From: Anaerovirgula multivorans
GTDB lineage: Bacteria; Bacillota; Clostridia; Peptostreptococcales; Natronincolaceae
DNA: 64,000 nt
NCBI RefSeq assembly: GCF_900188145.1
Contig: NZ_FZOJ01000013.1
Location: forward strand, 62,001-126,000
Direction: 5' to 3'
This document shows, one piece after another, positions 52,437 through 62,743 of this stretch. A program made the translations under genes and the position numbers. Every line of letters starts with the position of its first letter. Position 1 is the stretch's first letter. The notes under the pieces are model-generated. The model saw nothing but the letters and a program-made list of their open reading frames with translations, made no database searches and was not told the DNA's origin.

Positions 52437-52922
52437 TTATTCTTTTGATTCTTTATGTGGTTCTTGATCCGTCTGATTCACCATAGAGCTTACAGTGGAG
52501 GATACTTTATCAAGTACTTCATTTACCTTGATATCCTCACCATTTTTCTTTTCTATCCTTATTTTGTGATTTGTTAAAAAGGCCAATGGGATTCCCACCA
52601 ATGGAATTACTGGAGCGGCAATACTACCGATTACTGTTAATGTCATAGATAAATTGAAAATATTGTTATCCTGTTTTCCGATAACCAGTCTGCTGTTGTT
52701 GCCCTTTTCTATCAAACCCTTTATAGTGCCTGTAATACTGTTAAGAATGGTGCCTGAGGTTTTCTTTTCTTCTTTTTCTGATTTTGTTTTGTTTTCTTTT
52801 TCAAGGAAAATCAAAGCCTCCACTGGATCGCCATTATTCTTTTCTAATGCTAACTTCGCTTCCTCATAACTGACATTTGCTCTCTTTCTTAATAAATCAA
52901 TGGTTTCTAAACTAACACTCAT
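52437..52922 (-). CDS. DUF4342 protein with N-terminal UBA-like helices
   Basis: A 161-residue protein. Residues 1-45 (LETIDLLRKRANVSYEEAKLALEKNNGDPVEALIFLEKE) form a UBA/EF-Ts-like three-helix motif, followed by a charged linker and a DUF4342 region with a hydrophobic stretch (FNLSMTLTVIGSIAAPVIPLVGIPLAFL, about 88-118) that may enter the membrane, then KIRIEKKNG and a polar tail. ATG at 52922 follows GGAGGG. Function unknown; relatives often sit near envelope stress genes. A two-component system lies just downstream. Confidence 0.85.
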   Translation of the reverse strand: MSVSLETIDLLRKRANVSYEEAKLALEKNNGDPVEALIFLEKENKTKSEKEEKKTSGTILNSITGTIKGLIEKGNNSRLVIGKQDNNIFNLSMTLTVIGSIAAPVIPLVGIPLAFLTNHKIRIEKKNGEDIKVNEVLDKVSSTVSSMVNQTDQEPHKESKE

Positions 52923-53102
52923 ATTCTATCCCTCCATCATCATCTTTGTAATATTATTATAGAAAATAAATATTAGAAGATTCTTAGGGCAAGATTAGAA
53001 TTTGATTAGAAAATTATTCCTTAATGATAAAAACCTCCAATCGCTTATTGATTGAAGGTTTTTATCTGTATTCTTTTATTAAAAACTTTAAAGATGAAAT
53101 TT

Positions 53103-53492
53103 TTATGAATCTGCCCTTATAACCTCTACATCATATCCGTCTGGATCAGTTACAAAATAATATCTAGGCGGACTACCTGGAAGTCCCATCAATTCTGTAA
53201 CTTTATATCCCATCTCTTTATGCTTTTCTCGAGAACCCTCTAAATCATTTACTGTAACTGCTATATGGCTAAAGCCATTGCCAATCTCATAGGGTTTTTC
53301 TGGATTGTAGTTGTAGGTCAACTCCAACTCGTATCTGCCTGATGCATCGCTTAAAAAAACCAAGGTAAATTTATGCTCAGGAAAATCCTTTCTTCTTTTT
53401 TCTAGCAATCCTAATGCTTCTTGATAAAATTTCAAAGATTTCTCTAAATCCATTACTCTTATGCAGGTATGTAGCATTTTATAATTCATCAT
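53103..53492 (-). CDS. gloA: Glyoxalase I-type VOC metalloenzyme
   Basis: A 129-residue vicinal-oxygen-chelate protein similar to lactoylglutathione lyase. Probable metal ligands are His in MLHTCIRVMDLEKSLKFY, Glu in RYELELTYNY, His in GFSHIAVTVNDLE and Glu in DPDGYDVEVIRAD. ATG at 53492 follows AGGAGGG. Length and motifs match GloA, but Clostridia often lack glutathione, so the thiol substrate may differ; the symbol is by family. Single gene. Confidence 0.85.
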   Translation of the reverse strand: MMNYKMLHTCIRVMDLEKSLKFYQEALGLLEKRRKDFPEHKFTLVFLSDASGRYELELTYNYNPEKPYEIGNGFSHIAVTVNDLEGSREKHKEMGYKVTELMGLPGSPPRYYFVTDPDGYDVEVIRADS

Positions 53493-53599
53493 AAGATTAC
53501 CCTCCTATTATTTATAGTTTTACATAGTCATTATATCAAATTTTTTTAAAAATAAACAATTGGAAATTATGAAGAATTTTAGTCTATGGATAAGCAATA

Positions 53600-55783
53600 T
53601 CAAATGGCATTTTTCACGATTACTATGCGAATATCCTCATAACTAATCTCTTCAGGTAAAGCTTCTTTGATGGGCTTTAGCCTTTCTATTCCTACTTTTT
53701 TTATAACCTCCAATATAGCTGCTTCTTTTCTTGGATCATCAATAAATCTTTCCCAATGAATCGTTTCTCCTTCTTTTTCACATCTTTTTAAGTGCTCTAT
53801 GATTGTAATCGGTTTTAGATTTCTTGTGAACGCTATCTCCTCTAGAGATAATCCCTCTAAGTAGCAATTGAAGGTTAATTGATATCTATTGAGTTGTAGT
53901 CCTTCTTCTAATCGATTTTTATCTCTATCCATCATCTCTGGTTTTTGATACTGAGAAACATTTATTTTATTCTCAATACAATAATCTTTAATAAGATGAA
54001 CAAATCTCTCGCCATAATTTTCATATTTTTGCATCCCCACACCACTTATTGCAAGAAGATCTTCTTTATTCCGTGGAAAATAGGCTGCCATTTCTCTTAA
54101 GGTTCTATCATGAAAGATCATAAAGGGAGCTAAGTGTTTTTCTTGGGCTATTGTATATCTTAATTCCTTCAATTGGTTAAATAAATCTTCATCAAAATTG
54201 TCGATAGCTTCTTTCTTAGCCTTCTCTTTTTTATCTCCTTGGGTTGAAGCTATTTCCATCAGTTCTTTTTTATGATAGACCTTCACTTCTCCCTGCAGCA
54301 CTTCACGACATTTGGTGGTTAACTTTAACACAGGAAATTTGTCTGTTGTAATATGAATATATCCTCTAGCAGCCAATGTCATAATGATTTCTCTTATTGC
54401 CTTCTCACTATAATCTTTCATTATATTATAAGTGGATACTTGATTTAAACCTAATTCTACTACTTTTTTGTTCTTTGAACCCCTCAAAACCTGTATAACG
54501 ATGTTTACCCCATACCTTTGTTCTACTCTATAAATACAGGATAATATTTTTTGGGCTTCCACTGTAATATCTATCATCTCTGACTTATCTAAACAGTTGC
54601 TGCAATTACTACAGTTATCCTCTATTACATCTTCTCCGAAGTAGGTCAAAATTTTATTTCTAAGACAATCATTTGTATGACAGAAATCTATAAGATATTG
54701 CAGGTTTTTATATTGCAGTGCCTCACGTTCAGGTGTATTATACTCATTCTCCATGATAAGCTTTTGTTTTATAACGTCTGCTGGGGAATACATTAGGATA
54801 CAATGGCTTTTGTCTCCATCTCTTCCCCCTCTACCTGCCTCTTGATAATAGGCTTCCATATTTTTAGGCATATTATAATGAATAACAAATCTAACGTCAG
54901 GCTTATCTATACCCATTCCAAATGCATTGGTTGCTATAATTATCCTAGTTTTATTAAACATAAAGCTCTCTTGGTTTTTTTGGCGAAAATCTGCCGCCAT
55001 CCCACCATGATATCCACCAACCGAAAATCCTTGTTCCATCAGCTTCTTTACTAATCCTTCTACCGTCTTTCTTGTGGCACAGTAGATAATTCCTGATTCC
55101 TTCTGAAAATGATTATTTAAATAATCTATTAAGTACTCAAACTTATTACCTGTCTTCACCACTTGATAGAATAAGTTAGGCCGATCAAATCCTGTGGTTA
55201 CTTCAAGGGGATGTTGCAAATCTATTAATTTCTTTATTTCTATAATAATTTCCTTTGTGGCCGTAGCTGTAAATGCTGCCACTACAGGTCTATTTTTAAA
55301 TAATTTAATAAATTTAGGAATTTCAAGATAGCTTGGGCGAAAATCATGACCCCACTGGCTGATACAATGGGCTTCGTCAATAGCAATGAAGGAAATCTTT
55401 ATCGCTCTAATAATGTCCATAAATACACTAGTATTTAACCGTTCTGGTGCTACAAATACTATCTTGTATTTATTTTCTTTTATTTCTTTAACTCTCTCCA
55501 TGAACTCTACCTGCTGTAGCGTGCTATTGATACAAGTAGCTTTTATTCCCATCTCATCTAGTGCATCCACTTGATCCTTCATTAGCGATATCAATGGTGA
55601 AATCACTATAGTGACACCTTCTAACATCAAAGCTGGCAATTGATAACAAAGAGATTTACCTCCTCCTGTAGGCATGATCCCTAATACATCAGTTCCAGCC
55701 AATATTCCTTTTATCAGTTTTTCTTGCCCTTTTTTAAAGGTACCATAGCCAAAATACGCTTTCAGTTCTTTATAAATATCCAT
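53600..55783 (-). CDS. recQ: ATP-dependent DNA helicase RecQ
   Basis: About 727 residues: SF2 helicase core ([101 protein letters not shown]), a zinc-binding region with four Cys ([16 protein letters not shown]...DNCSNCSNC), the RQC winged helix, HRDC (about 535-605) and a C-terminal HTH-like extension found in Firmicute RecQ. ATG at 55783 (MDIYKEL) follows GAAGTGAGG; the in-frame GTG at 55795 precedes this site. Works in recombinational repair. Confidence 0.96.
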   Translation of the reverse strand: MDIYKELKAYFGYGTFKKGQEKLIKGILAGTDVLGIMPTGGGKSLCYQLPALMLEGVTIVISPLISLMKDQVDALDEMGIKATCINSTLQQVEFMERVKEIKENKYKIVFVAPERLNTSVFMDIIRAIKISFIAIDEAHCISQWGHDFRPSYLEIPKFIKLFKNRPVVAAFTATATKEIIIEIKKLIDLQHPLEVTTGFDRPNLFYQVVKTGNKFEYLIDYLNNHFQKESGIIYCATRKTVEGLVKKLMEQGFSVGGYHGGMAADFRQKNQESFMFNKTRIIIATNAFGMGIDKPDVRFVIHYNMPKNMEAYYQEAGRGGRDGDKSHCILMYSPADVIKQKLIMENEYNTPEREALQYKNLQYLIDFCHTNDCLRNKILTYFGEDVIEDNCSNCSNCLDKSEMIDITVEAQKILSCIYRVEQRYGVNIVIQVLRGSKNKKVVELGLNQVSTYNIMKDYSEKAIREIIMTLAARGYIHITTDKFPVLKLTTKCREVLQGEVKVYHKKELMEIASTQGDKKEKAKKEAIDNFDEDLFNQLKELRYTIAQEKHLAPFMIFHDRTLREMAAYFPRNKEDLLAISGVGMQKYENYGERFVHLIKDYCIENKINVSQYQKPEMMDRDKNRLEEGLQLNRYQLTFNCYLEGLSLEEIAFTRNLKPITIIEHLKRCEKEGETIHWERFIDDPRKEAAILEVIKKVGIERLKPIKEALPEEISYEDIRIVIVKNAI

Positions 55784-56192
55784 GTTTTTCCTCACTTCGA
55801 ATCAGTCTTTTGTTCTCCGACTTCTCATAGGAATAATATATCATACCATAAAAAGCGAGTCAAAAATAAGTCTTACAAGTGGGGGACTTAGCAATATATC
55901 GAAGGATCAATGTCTTCAAAACCATCTTAGAGACTTTTATCTATATTATCCTAAAGTTTCCTTCTATATTTTTAAAATTTTTCTTTCAAATGATTGTCCT
56001 GTCGTATATAATTTATTATGTATGTTTATGTGTATTTTCTTAGATAGGCATATGCCCCTAAATTTTAATATACTAAGGGCTACATTTGCAGTCCTCGGCT
56101 ATGATTTTTAGCCGAGGGCGAAACCGTAGACCGTGTATATTAAAGTTAAAGTATAGAAACCAACATCTATATAATTAGAAACTATGAGTATC
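55784..56192. other. Intergenic region with one strong hairpin
   Basis: No credible gene in 400 bp; a 109-codon frame from 55782 has no binding site. CCTCGGCTA (56093-56101) pairs with TAGCCGAGG (56109-56117), without a T-run. GC content is locally high there (GGGCGAAACCGTAGACCG follows), which could mark a small RNA or element end. Confidence 0.5.
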
Positions 56193-56221
56193 TTGACACA
56201 AAACAAAAATAATTATATTTA
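56193..56221 (+). promoter_or_regulatory. Promoter of the ABC-F gene
   Basis: TTGACA (56193-56198), 17 bases, TATTTA (56216-56221); leader of about 33 bases before the ATG. Confidence 0.65.
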
Positions 56222-56260
56222 ATGATAATCATACTTTGCTATTATAGAAAGGAGCATAAA

Positions 56261-57817
56261 ATGAGTATTTTAACAGTTAAAAATTTGAGCCATGAATTCG
56301 GAGATCGTGCCATCTTCAATAGTGTCTCCTTCCGACTTTTAAAGGGAGAGCATATTGGTCTCATTGGTGCAAATGGAGAAGGTAAATCTAGTTTTATGAA
56401 CATTATCACCGGTAAGCTGGAGTCTGATGATGGACAAGTCGAATGGGCAAAGGGCGTTCGAGTTGGTTATTTAGATCAGCATACAGCATTGGAAAAGGGC
56501 ATGACTATCCGTGATGTATTAAAGGGCGCGTTTCAATATCTCTTTGATATGGAAACAAAAATGAATGAGATATGTGAAAAAATGGCGAATGCTACTCCAG
56601 AAGAATTAGAGCAATTATTAGAGGATATGGGTACGATTCAGGATGCTTTGACCAATAATGATTTTTATATTATTGATGCTAAGGTCGAAGAGATTGGCCG
56701 AGGTTTGGGCTTAGAGGATATTGGTTTAGATAAGGATGTACACGATCTCAGCGGTGGACAAAGAACTAAGGTGCTACTAGCAAAGCTTCTATTAGAGAAA
56801 CCTGATATTCTTTTATTAGATGAACCTACTAACTATCTAGATGAACAGCATATTGAATGGTTGAAACGTTATCTTCAAGAGTATGAAAATGCTTTTATCT
56901 TGATTTCTCATGATATTCCCTTTCTCAACAGTGTCATCAACTTAATTTATCACATGGAAAATCAAGAGTTAAACCGTTATGTTGGTGACTATGATAATTT
57001 CCTACAGGTTTATGATGTAAAAAAGCAACAGCTAGAATCAGCCTATAGAAAACAACAGCAGGAAATTGATGAGTTGAAGGATTTTGTTGCTAGGAATAAA
57101 GCACGAGTCTCTACTAGAAACATGGCTATGTCCCGTCAAAAAAAGCTAGATAAAATGGATGTCATTGAGCTTGCAAGAGAAAAACCAAAGCCAGAATTTT
57201 ATTTTAAAGAATCAAGGGTTTCAGGAAAATTAATCTTTGAAACCAAGGATTTAGTTATAGGCTATAATGAGCCTCTCTCTAAGCCTCTAAATCTTCGAAT
57301 GGAGAGAGGTCAAAAAATTGCCCTCGTGGGAGCAAATGGCCTTGGAAAAACTACCTTGTTGAGAAGTATTTTAGGAGAAATTAAATCTGTAGCCGGTTCT
57401 GTAGAATTGGGAGACTATCTCAACATTGGTTATTTTGAACAGGAAATTAAAGAGGCAAACTATAAGACCTGTATTGAAGAAGTATGGCAAGACTTCCCTG
57501 CTTACAGTCAATATGAGGTTCGAGCTGCCCTCGCAAAGTGTGGATTAACTACCAAACATATTGAAAGCAAAGTAGTTGTATTAAGTGGTGGAGAACAAGC
57601 AAAGGTTCGACTGTGTAAATTAATCAACAAAGAAACCAATATATTGATCCTAGATGAACCTACCAACCACTTGGATGTAGATGCAAAGGAAGAGCTGAAA
57701 CGAGCTTTAAAGAACTATAAAGGTAGCATTCTTCTCATCTGCCATGAGCCAGAATTCTACAGAGAAGTGACAACAGATGTATGGGACTGCGAAACCTGGA
57801 CAACCAAAATAGTATAA
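56261..57817 (+). CDS. ABC-F family ATPase (ribosome-associated)
   Basis: A 518-residue soluble protein with two ABC domains and no membrane part. Domain 1: Walker A GANGEGKSS, signature LSGGQRTK, Walker B ILLLDEPTNYLD. Linker of about 80 residues with coiled coil (QQQEIDELKDFVARNKARVSTRNMA), then domain 2: GANGLGKTT, LSGGEQAK, ILILDEPTNHLD. ATG at 56261 follows AAAGGAG; the in-frame start at 56222 lies in the promoter. It belongs to the YkpA/YbiT-like group, acting on stalled ribosomes or in translation control; no specific resistance is implied. Confidence 0.93.
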   Translation: MSILTVKNLSHEFGDRAIFNSVSFRLLKGEHIGLIGANGEGKSSFMNIITGKLESDDGQVEWAKGVRVGYLDQHTALEKGMTIRDVLKGAFQYLFDMETKMNEICEKMANATPEELEQLLEDMGTIQDALTNNDFYIIDAKVEEIGRGLGLEDIGLDKDVHDLSGGQRTKVLLAKLLLEKPDILLLDEPTNYLDEQHIEWLKRYLQEYENAFILISHDIPFLNSVINLIYHMENQELNRYVGDYDNFLQVYDVKKQQLESAYRKQQQEIDELKDFVARNKARVSTRNMAMSRQKKLDKMDVIELAREKPKPEFYFKESRVSGKLIFETKDLVIGYNEPLSKPLNLRMERGQKIALVGANGLGKTTLLRSILGEIKSVAGSVELGDYLNIGYFEQEIKEANYKTCIEEVWQDFPAYSQYEVRAALAKCGLTTKHIESKVVVLSGGEQAKVRLCKLINKETNILILDEPTNHLDVDAKEELKRALKNYKGSILLICHEPEFYREVTTDVWDCETWTTKIV

Positions 57818-57836
57818 TCTCATTTTAGATTATTAA

Positions 57837-57884
57837 TAAAAACAAGGCTATCAAAAGGTGTATCTCTTGATAGCCTTGTTTTTA
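57837..57884. terminator. Bidirectional terminator between abcF and the GGDEF gene
   Basis: AACAAGGCTATCAA (57841-57854) pairs with TTGATAGCCTTGTT (57867-57880), with A-run before and T-run after, so it serves both convergent genes. Confidence 0.93.
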
Positions 57885-57906
57885 TTAATGATATTGATTA
57901 CGCCTT

Positions 57907-59070
57907 CTAAAATAAGGTTGGATGAGAAACAATATTTCTACCTTTTCTCTTTGAACGGTATAATCCTTCGTCAGCCTTTGAAATAATTTCTACTGCAGTT
58001 TTCCCATCCTGGGGATAGGAAGAAATTCCTATGGAAACTGTAACATTTGGTTTACTACAAGAGCTAATCTTTTTACAGATCTCTTCAGCAACATTTTTTG
58101 CTTCATTTATATTGGCTTCTGGAAGAATTACAATAAATTCATCTCCTCCGTACCTCCCTATATAATCAGCTTTCCTTATATTTCTTTGGATGATGTTTAC
58201 GATTTCCTTAATACAATTGTCTCCAACGATATGCCCATGATAATCATTTATCTTTTTAAAATGATCAATATCTACCATAGCCAAGGAAATAGGTTTCTTC
58301 CCTATAGAAATTAGTTCCTCTAAAATAGCTATAATAGTGTTTTTATTGTAGGCTTGAGTCATACCATCAGTATGGGCTGCACTTACTAAACGTTCCTGTT
58401 GCAATTCCATATAAAATAGTTGCTTTTTTACTTCCTCATCATAGGATTGTTTTAGAGATGTCTTAAGTTTTTCAGCCTCTTTCATTTTACTTTCCCATGC
58501 AATATAGGTTCTTCTGTAAAAGTAATGATAGAATCCATAGTATGCTGCAATTTTAATAAAAACTGCTGTAAGACCTACAACACCCTCCATTCCATTAAGT
58601 TGCAGCACCGTTCCAACAAGAAACCAAATAAAACAATATTTTAGATTTCTATCCTTACTCTTTCGCCTAGACAAAAGTAGGATATTTATTAAAAGAGTCA
58701 TATTTAATAAGATTTGTATTAGTTGAGGTTTTTCAATTATTTTGTTAAATCCGTATCTGGGCAGGGTTAAAGATAACGGTATTAATATAACCAGAATCAT
58801 AATGCTAGCAGCTAAAATAGTCCTTTGAAATCCTTTAATCAAAAGTATAAGAAAAAGCGCCATTACTAACATTAGTTCAATAAAATTAATAACTGTGACA
58901 GATGGAATTTCCTGTAAATATATAAAAGAATAAATGCTAAGATAAAATGAAATTAAGAATGTGTAGCCTAATGCTTGAAATTTTGGCTGCCTATGATAAA
59001 AAGTAATTGTAAACACAAAAATGAGAAAGGAAAAGCATAAGATAGTGAAATATAATATATAATTACCCAT
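57907..59070 (-). CDS. Membrane diguanylate cyclase
   Basis: A 387-residue protein with seven or eight membrane segments in the first 190 residues, a coiled-coil linker (KMKEAEKLKTSLKQSYDEEVKKQ) and a GGDEF domain (about 225-385) with intact active site GRYGGDEFIVILPEA and DIDHFKKINDYHGHIVGDNC. No RxxD inhibitory site is obvious in the residues before GGDEF. It should make c-di-GMP at the membrane. ATG at 59070 lies about 15 bases from an AGGAGG, longer than usual. Single gene. Confidence 0.92.
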   Translation of the reverse strand: MGNYILYFTILCFSFLIFVFTITFYHRQPKFQALGYTFLISFYLSIYSFIYLQEIPSVTVINFIELMLVMALFLILLIKGFQRTILAASIMILVILIPLSLTLPRYGFNKIIEKPQLIQILLNMTLLINILLLSRRKSKDRNLKYCFIWFLVGTVLQLNGMEGVVGLTAVFIKIAAYYGFYHYFYRRTYIAWESKMKEAEKLKTSLKQSYDEEVKKQLFYMELQQERLVSAAHTDGMTQAYNKNTIIAILEELISIGKKPISLAMVDIDHFKKINDYHGHIVGDNCIKEIVNIIQRNIRKADYIGRYGGDEFIVILPEANINEAKNVAEEICKKISSCSKPNVTVSIGISSYPQDGKTAVEIISKADEGLYRSKRKGRNIVSHPTLF

Positions 59071-59229
59071 AAATTATATAGAGAGCACCTCCTTTTTGTC
59101 ATCTGCATGTTTCTAAATATTCCAATTCTTCTTGATAATTAAGTATACCATTTGATTCCACCTACATCAATGGGTCTACAAGTCAAATTTGGTGTTTTTT
59201 TGACAAAAATCGTAAGAATAATGCAATAG

Positions 59230-59257
59230 CAGAACAAGGAAATATCTCCTTGTTCTG
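59230..59257. other. Hairpin of unclear role
   Basis: CAGAACAAGGA (59230-59240) pairs with TCCTTGTTCTG (59247-59257) downstream of the DUF3298 gene, without a T-run on either side. Possibly its terminator. Confidence 0.4.
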
Positions 59258-59305
59258 TTACACATTAACAAAGTATAGTGGTGCATATTTATAATAGATT
59301 TTTCA

Positions 59306-59920
59306 CTAAAGCCACATCAACATTCTATCTAAAATACTATTAGGCACAATCATATCACTAATATCATAAATTGGAATTACAAAGTAGGGTAGGCCTGCCA
59401 CATAGGGAGAAATTTCATACTGCTGAAAATAAATGACAAGACTTTTATCAGCAATATAATAATCTTGATCTGGTCGTATTCCTTTGAACCCATCTAATAA
59501 TGGTATATCTCTTTCTTTGATCTGGGCATAAATCATATCAGAAAGTTTCTTTATATATCCACTATCCGGTTTAAATAACTGGTGTAATTCATAGTTTTTT
59601 CCTGTTTTCACATCAATATTAGCAGATTTCACAACAGTAACTGGATGAGCTCCGTGGAAATCTCCCATAGCATTTCCTGTTATGCTTAATACCTGTCGTT
59701 GATTATTTTTTATTTCATAAAATCCTGTTACATAAGTAACAAGTTCTGGTTGGATAACAGCTTTTGTTACTTTGATCATTAGGTTATATAACTCTGAGTT
59801 TATTCTCTGTTGAACATATACATCACTTAACCCATATACTTTAGGATAATAAAAATCTACTGTGGGCTTGTTATAATGCATTGAAAAAATTTGGACTGGT
59901 AATTTCTTCTCTATTGTCAT
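59306..59920 (-). CDS. DUF3298 (RsiV-like) domain protein without signal peptide
   Basis: A 204-residue protein of two parts: an N-terminal DUF4163-like segment (PTVDFYYPKVYGLSDVYVQQRINSELYNLMIK...VTGFYEIKNNQRQVLSITGNAMGDFHGAHPVTVVKSANIDVKTG) and DUF3298 (YELHQLFKPDSGYIKKLSDMIYAQIKER...YYIADKSLVIYFQQYEISPYVAGLPYFVIPI). Homologues are mostly the outer part of anti-sigma factors such as RsiV, which bind lysozyme, or secreted proteins; here no membrane helix or signal is present. ATG at 59920 follows GGGCGGC. Possibly a stand-alone cytosolic form. Confidence 0.85.
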   Translation of the reverse strand: MTIEKKLPVQIFSMHYNKPTVDFYYPKVYGLSDVYVQQRINSELYNLMIKVTKAVIQPELVTYVTGFYEIKNNQRQVLSITGNAMGDFHGAHPVTVVKSANIDVKTGKNYELHQLFKPDSGYIKKLSDMIYAQIKERDIPLLDGFKGIRPDQDYYIADKSLVIYFQQYEISPYVAGLPYFVIPIYDISDMIVPNSILDRMLMWL

Positions 59921-60026
59921 ACTTTTCGCCGCCCTTCACGCATATGCTTTTTTTCTATTTTATTCCGTTAAAGCAAGAAGGTGCAAAAATAATTAACAGC
60001 AACATGGCTCCTTTGTAGGATATACT

Positions 60027-60055
60027 AAAGGAGTAGATTATAGGTCTACTCCTTT
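60027..60055. terminator. Terminator after the ABC transporter operon
   Basis: AAAGGAGTAGA (60027-60037) pairs with TCTACTCCTTT (60045-60055). It lies 54 bases past the ATPase stop. Confidence 0.75.
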
Positions 60056-60108
60056 TCTGGTTGTACCATCTGATAGATTTTTTAGTAGTAAAATCATTAT
60101 AAAGTTTT

Positions 60109-60813
60109 TTAAAAATCCCCCAAAAGTAAATCCTTATATCGACCCATTTCATTTCTATATTTTCCTCTATCACAGGAAGGAATCTCAATCGTAATTTGTT
60201 TTTTTAATGTTAGAGGAAGTCCTTGGAAAACATGGATGTCATCAGCTATATATAAAGCTTCATCAACATCGTGGGTAATAAAGAAGAAAAACCTATTTTT
60301 ATGATTCCAATCATTGATAATATAATCCATCAATCCCTTTTTTAACTCTAAATCTAAGCCTTTAAAGGGCTCGTCCATCACAACAATGTCCCCTCCGTAG
60401 GCAAAGGCCCTGGCAATTGCTGCCCGTTGTTTCATACCTCCACTTAATTGCTCAGGATAACTGTTTTTAAATTTTAACAAATTTACCAATGACAAATATT
60501 CACCCGCCAGTTGTCGAGCCTCACTTTTACTATAATGACTTTCCAAAACAAATAGCATATTTTCTTCCACTGTTGCCCATGGTATTAAACGATCCTCCTG
60601 AAAGATGTAGGAAAAGGATTTACCTTCTAGCCCTTCAACCCACCCTTCATCAGCATCCACTAGACCTGTAAGAATATTTACAAAAATAGTCTTGCCACAT
60701 CCCGATGGCCCAAAAATACAGTGAATCCTATCTGAGGAAAAGTCCATGTTAAGATTTGAAATCACCTGTAGGTCTTTATATTTCTTAAAAAGTTCTTTTA
60801 CCTGTATCTTCAA
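60109..60813 (-). CDS. ABC transporter ATPase, nitrate/sulfonate/taurine type
   Basis: About 234 residues: Walker A GPSGCGKTIFV, Q-loop YIFQEDRLIPW (the ED-R-L-P form typical of SsuB/TauB), signature QLSGGMKQRAAIARAFA, Walker B IVVMDEPFKGLD and H-loop FFITHDVDEAL. TTG at 60813 is nine bases after AAAAGGAAG; the in-frame GTG at 60822 abuts that site. Third gene of the transporter operon after the permease. Length is on the short side. Confidence 0.92.
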   Translation of the reverse strand: MKIQVKELFKKYKDLQVISNLNMDFSSDRIHCIFGPSGCGKTIFVNILTGLVDADEGWVEGLEGKSFSYIFQEDRLIPWATVEENMLFVLESHYSKSEARQLAGEYLSLVNLLKFKNSYPEQLSGGMKQRAAIARAFAYGGDIVVMDEPFKGLDLELKKGLMDYIINDWNHKNRFFFFITHDVDEALYIADDIHVFQGLPLTLKKQITIEIPSCDRGKYRNEMGRYKDLLLGDF

Positions 60814-60841
60814 TCTTGTCACTTCCTTTTCTGACGACAGT

Positions 60842-61612
60842 TTAAGATGGAATTTTTTTTATTGTAATCTTTCGAATAAGCTGGGCAAAAATACTTTCAA
60901 ACAGGAGACTAAGTAAAATTACCACCACTGTCCAAGCAAATAAATCACTGGAGTCTAGATATACCTTAGCACTGTAAAGATGACTTCCTATAGCATTTTT
61001 AGGATGACTCAGAACTTCTGCTGCCACACTAACCTTCCATCCTAATCCCAAACAAGTTATACTAGCTGCTGAAAAATAGGGCATAATAGAAGGTAAATAT
61101 ATTTTTCTTAATACTGTTGATTTTCTAACCCGATACACCTTGGCCATTTCCAAAAGCTTCTCATCTACATTTCTAATCCCCGTTACCACATTGAGCCAAA
61201 TGACAGGAAAACACATGAGAAAGCAAATAAAAATTGGCACATTTGAAGAAGAAAACCAAATTAATGCTATAATAATAAAGGATAAAACTGGAGTAGATTT
61301 AATTGCTGTCATTAGAGGATTGATTAAATCATAAACATAGTCATTCATACTGGAGACAATACCAATGCCAACCCCCAGCAGTATGGATAAAATTAAACCT
61401 GCCATCACTCGATATATAGAGTAAGCCACAGATTTCCAGAATACTGATAGCATAATGAGCTCCTTTAAACGAATAAAGACACTAAAAGGAGAAGGGACAT
61501 AAATGTCCCTTTGAATCATAAAGTAAATCATTTGCCATACGACGATCCAAAATATGAAAATCACTACCTTGTTTAAAGGCTTTCTTTTATTTTTTATAGT
61601 AAAATCCTTCAT
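60842..61612 (-). CDS. ABC transporter permease, nitrate/sulfonate/taurine type
   Basis: A 256-residue membrane protein with six or so helices and the BPD_transp_1 loop (LLEMAKVYRVRKSTVLRKIYLPSIMPYFSAASITCLGLGWKVSVAAEVL), where the EAA-type motif contacts the ATPase. It starts 26 bases inside the end of the binding-protein gene, so translation is coupled. Substrate set by the binding protein and unknown. Confidence 0.92.
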   Translation of the reverse strand: MKDFTIKNKRKPLNKVVIFIFWIVVWQMIYFMIQRDIYVPSPFSVFIRLKELIMLSVFWKSVAYSIYRVMAGLILSILLGVGIGIVSSMNDYVYDLINPLMTAIKSTPVLSFIIIALIWFSSSNVPIFICFLMCFPVIWLNVVTGIRNVDEKLLEMAKVYRVRKSTVLRKIYLPSIMPYFSAASITCLGLGWKVSVAAEVLSHPKNAIGSHLYSAKVYLDSSDLFAWTVVVILLSLLFESIFAQLIRKITIKKIPS

Positions 61613-62618
61613 CTCCTAATTTTCCCCCAATAGACTTAGGCTCAAAGTTAAATAGTACTTGATAAAAATCCTCTAGAAACGGCTTCGCCTCTTGAGCATC
61701 TATATATACAATATTAGAATAAGGAATAGCTTTTCTTGCAATAGCTACATTTGGAAGTATTTCATACTTTTCAATCAACATAGCTGCTTCTTCCATCTGT
61801 TGGTTAACAAAATTTACTGACCGCTCATACTCCTCTAAGAAGGTATCTAACGCTTCTTTATTCTCTTCGGCAAATTCTTTCTGAACAACAATAGCCCCCA
61901 TAGCTAATTGTCCTTCGCTACCCATTACCTTTCTCCATTCCTCGGTTATGTCTAAGGCAATTCTAAGATTTTCGTTTTTCATCATAGCAGTAGTAACATG
62001 TGGTTGAGGCAATAGAGCAATATCCACGTCTCCAGCTGCCAAAAATGCTGCAAGCTCTGCATGCTGCAGTTTGAAATCTAACATAACATCCTTATCAGCC
62101 TCTAGTTGATTTTCTTGCAAAATATATTGAAATATAAAGTCAGGCGTAGCACCTTTCCCACTAATATTTATAGTTTTTCCTTTTAGATCCGTAACTGAAT
62201 GAATACTATCCCCATTTTCCACAACATATAGTACCCCTAGTGTATTAACCGCCGCCAGCTGTACCTTTCCTTCAGTACGATTATGTAAAACTAGTGCTAA
62301 GTTTGTTGGTACTGCTGCCACATCTACTTCTCCACTAATGATTTTACCTGCTAGATCATCTGGACTACCCATCAAAGTAAAATCATAATCTAAAGCCGCA
62401 TCTCCGTTTTCATTTCTCTCCATCAATTCTACCATACCCATACCTGTAGGTCCATTTAATGCTGCAACTCTCATTTCTGTTTTTTCTACAGACTCAGCAG
62501 GGCTTTCCGCGGGCGCTTCTGTTTGAGGGCTCACCGTTTCTTTGCTACAAGCTACAAAGGTAGTTAATAACGCCATAATCAATAATAACATTAAAGATTT
62601 TCTTAACAACTTTTTCAT
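61587..62618 (-). CDS. Substrate-binding lipoprotein of the ABC transporter
   Basis: About 343 residues. Lipoprotein signal with lipobox TTFVAC (Cys25), a Pro/Glu/Ala linker, then a periplasmic-binding fold of the NMT1/SsuA type (MRVAALNGPTGMGMVELMERN, GEVDVAAVPTNLALVLHNRTEG, LKGKTINISGKGATPDFIFQYIL, AAGDVDIALLPQPHVTTAM). ATG at 62618 follows GGAGG by eight bases. These proteins bind small organic or oxyanion substrates such as sulfonates, nitrate or pyrimidines; the residues do not tell which one. Confidence 0.9.
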   Translation of the reverse strand: MKKLLRKSLMLLLIMALLTTFVACSKETVSPQTEAPAESPAESVEKTEMRVAALNGPTGMGMVELMERNENGDAALDYDFTLMGSPDDLAGKIISGEVDVAAVPTNLALVLHNRTEGKVQLAAVNTLGVLYVVENGDSIHSVTDLKGKTINISGKGATPDFIFQYILQENQLEADKDVMLDFKLQHAELAAFLAAGDVDIALLPQPHVTTAMMKNENLRIALDITEEWRKVMGSEGQLAMGAIVVQKEFAEENKEALDTFLEEYERSVNFVNQQMEEAAMLIEKYEILPNVAIARKAIPYSNIVYIDAQEAKPFLEDFYQVLFNFEPKSIGGKLGDEGFYYKK

Positions 62619-62743
62619 CACTACATCCTCCCTTTATACGTTTCAAAACCATCTGAAAATTGTTCTCATTATACTATCAAAAACCTGGCTTTGTCAACTA
62701 TTAAACAAAATAAAAGGAGACTTTATTCATAAATAGATATCCA

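Noticed and set aside
55782-56111. 109-residue rightward frame before the ABC-F gene
   Set aside because: It starts inside the recQ start region, has no ribosome binding site and runs through a strong hairpin.
59955-60188. 77-residue leftward frame overlapping the end of the ABC ATPase gene
   Set aside because: It is in another frame of the ATPase 3' end, passes through the terminator hairpin and has no binding site.
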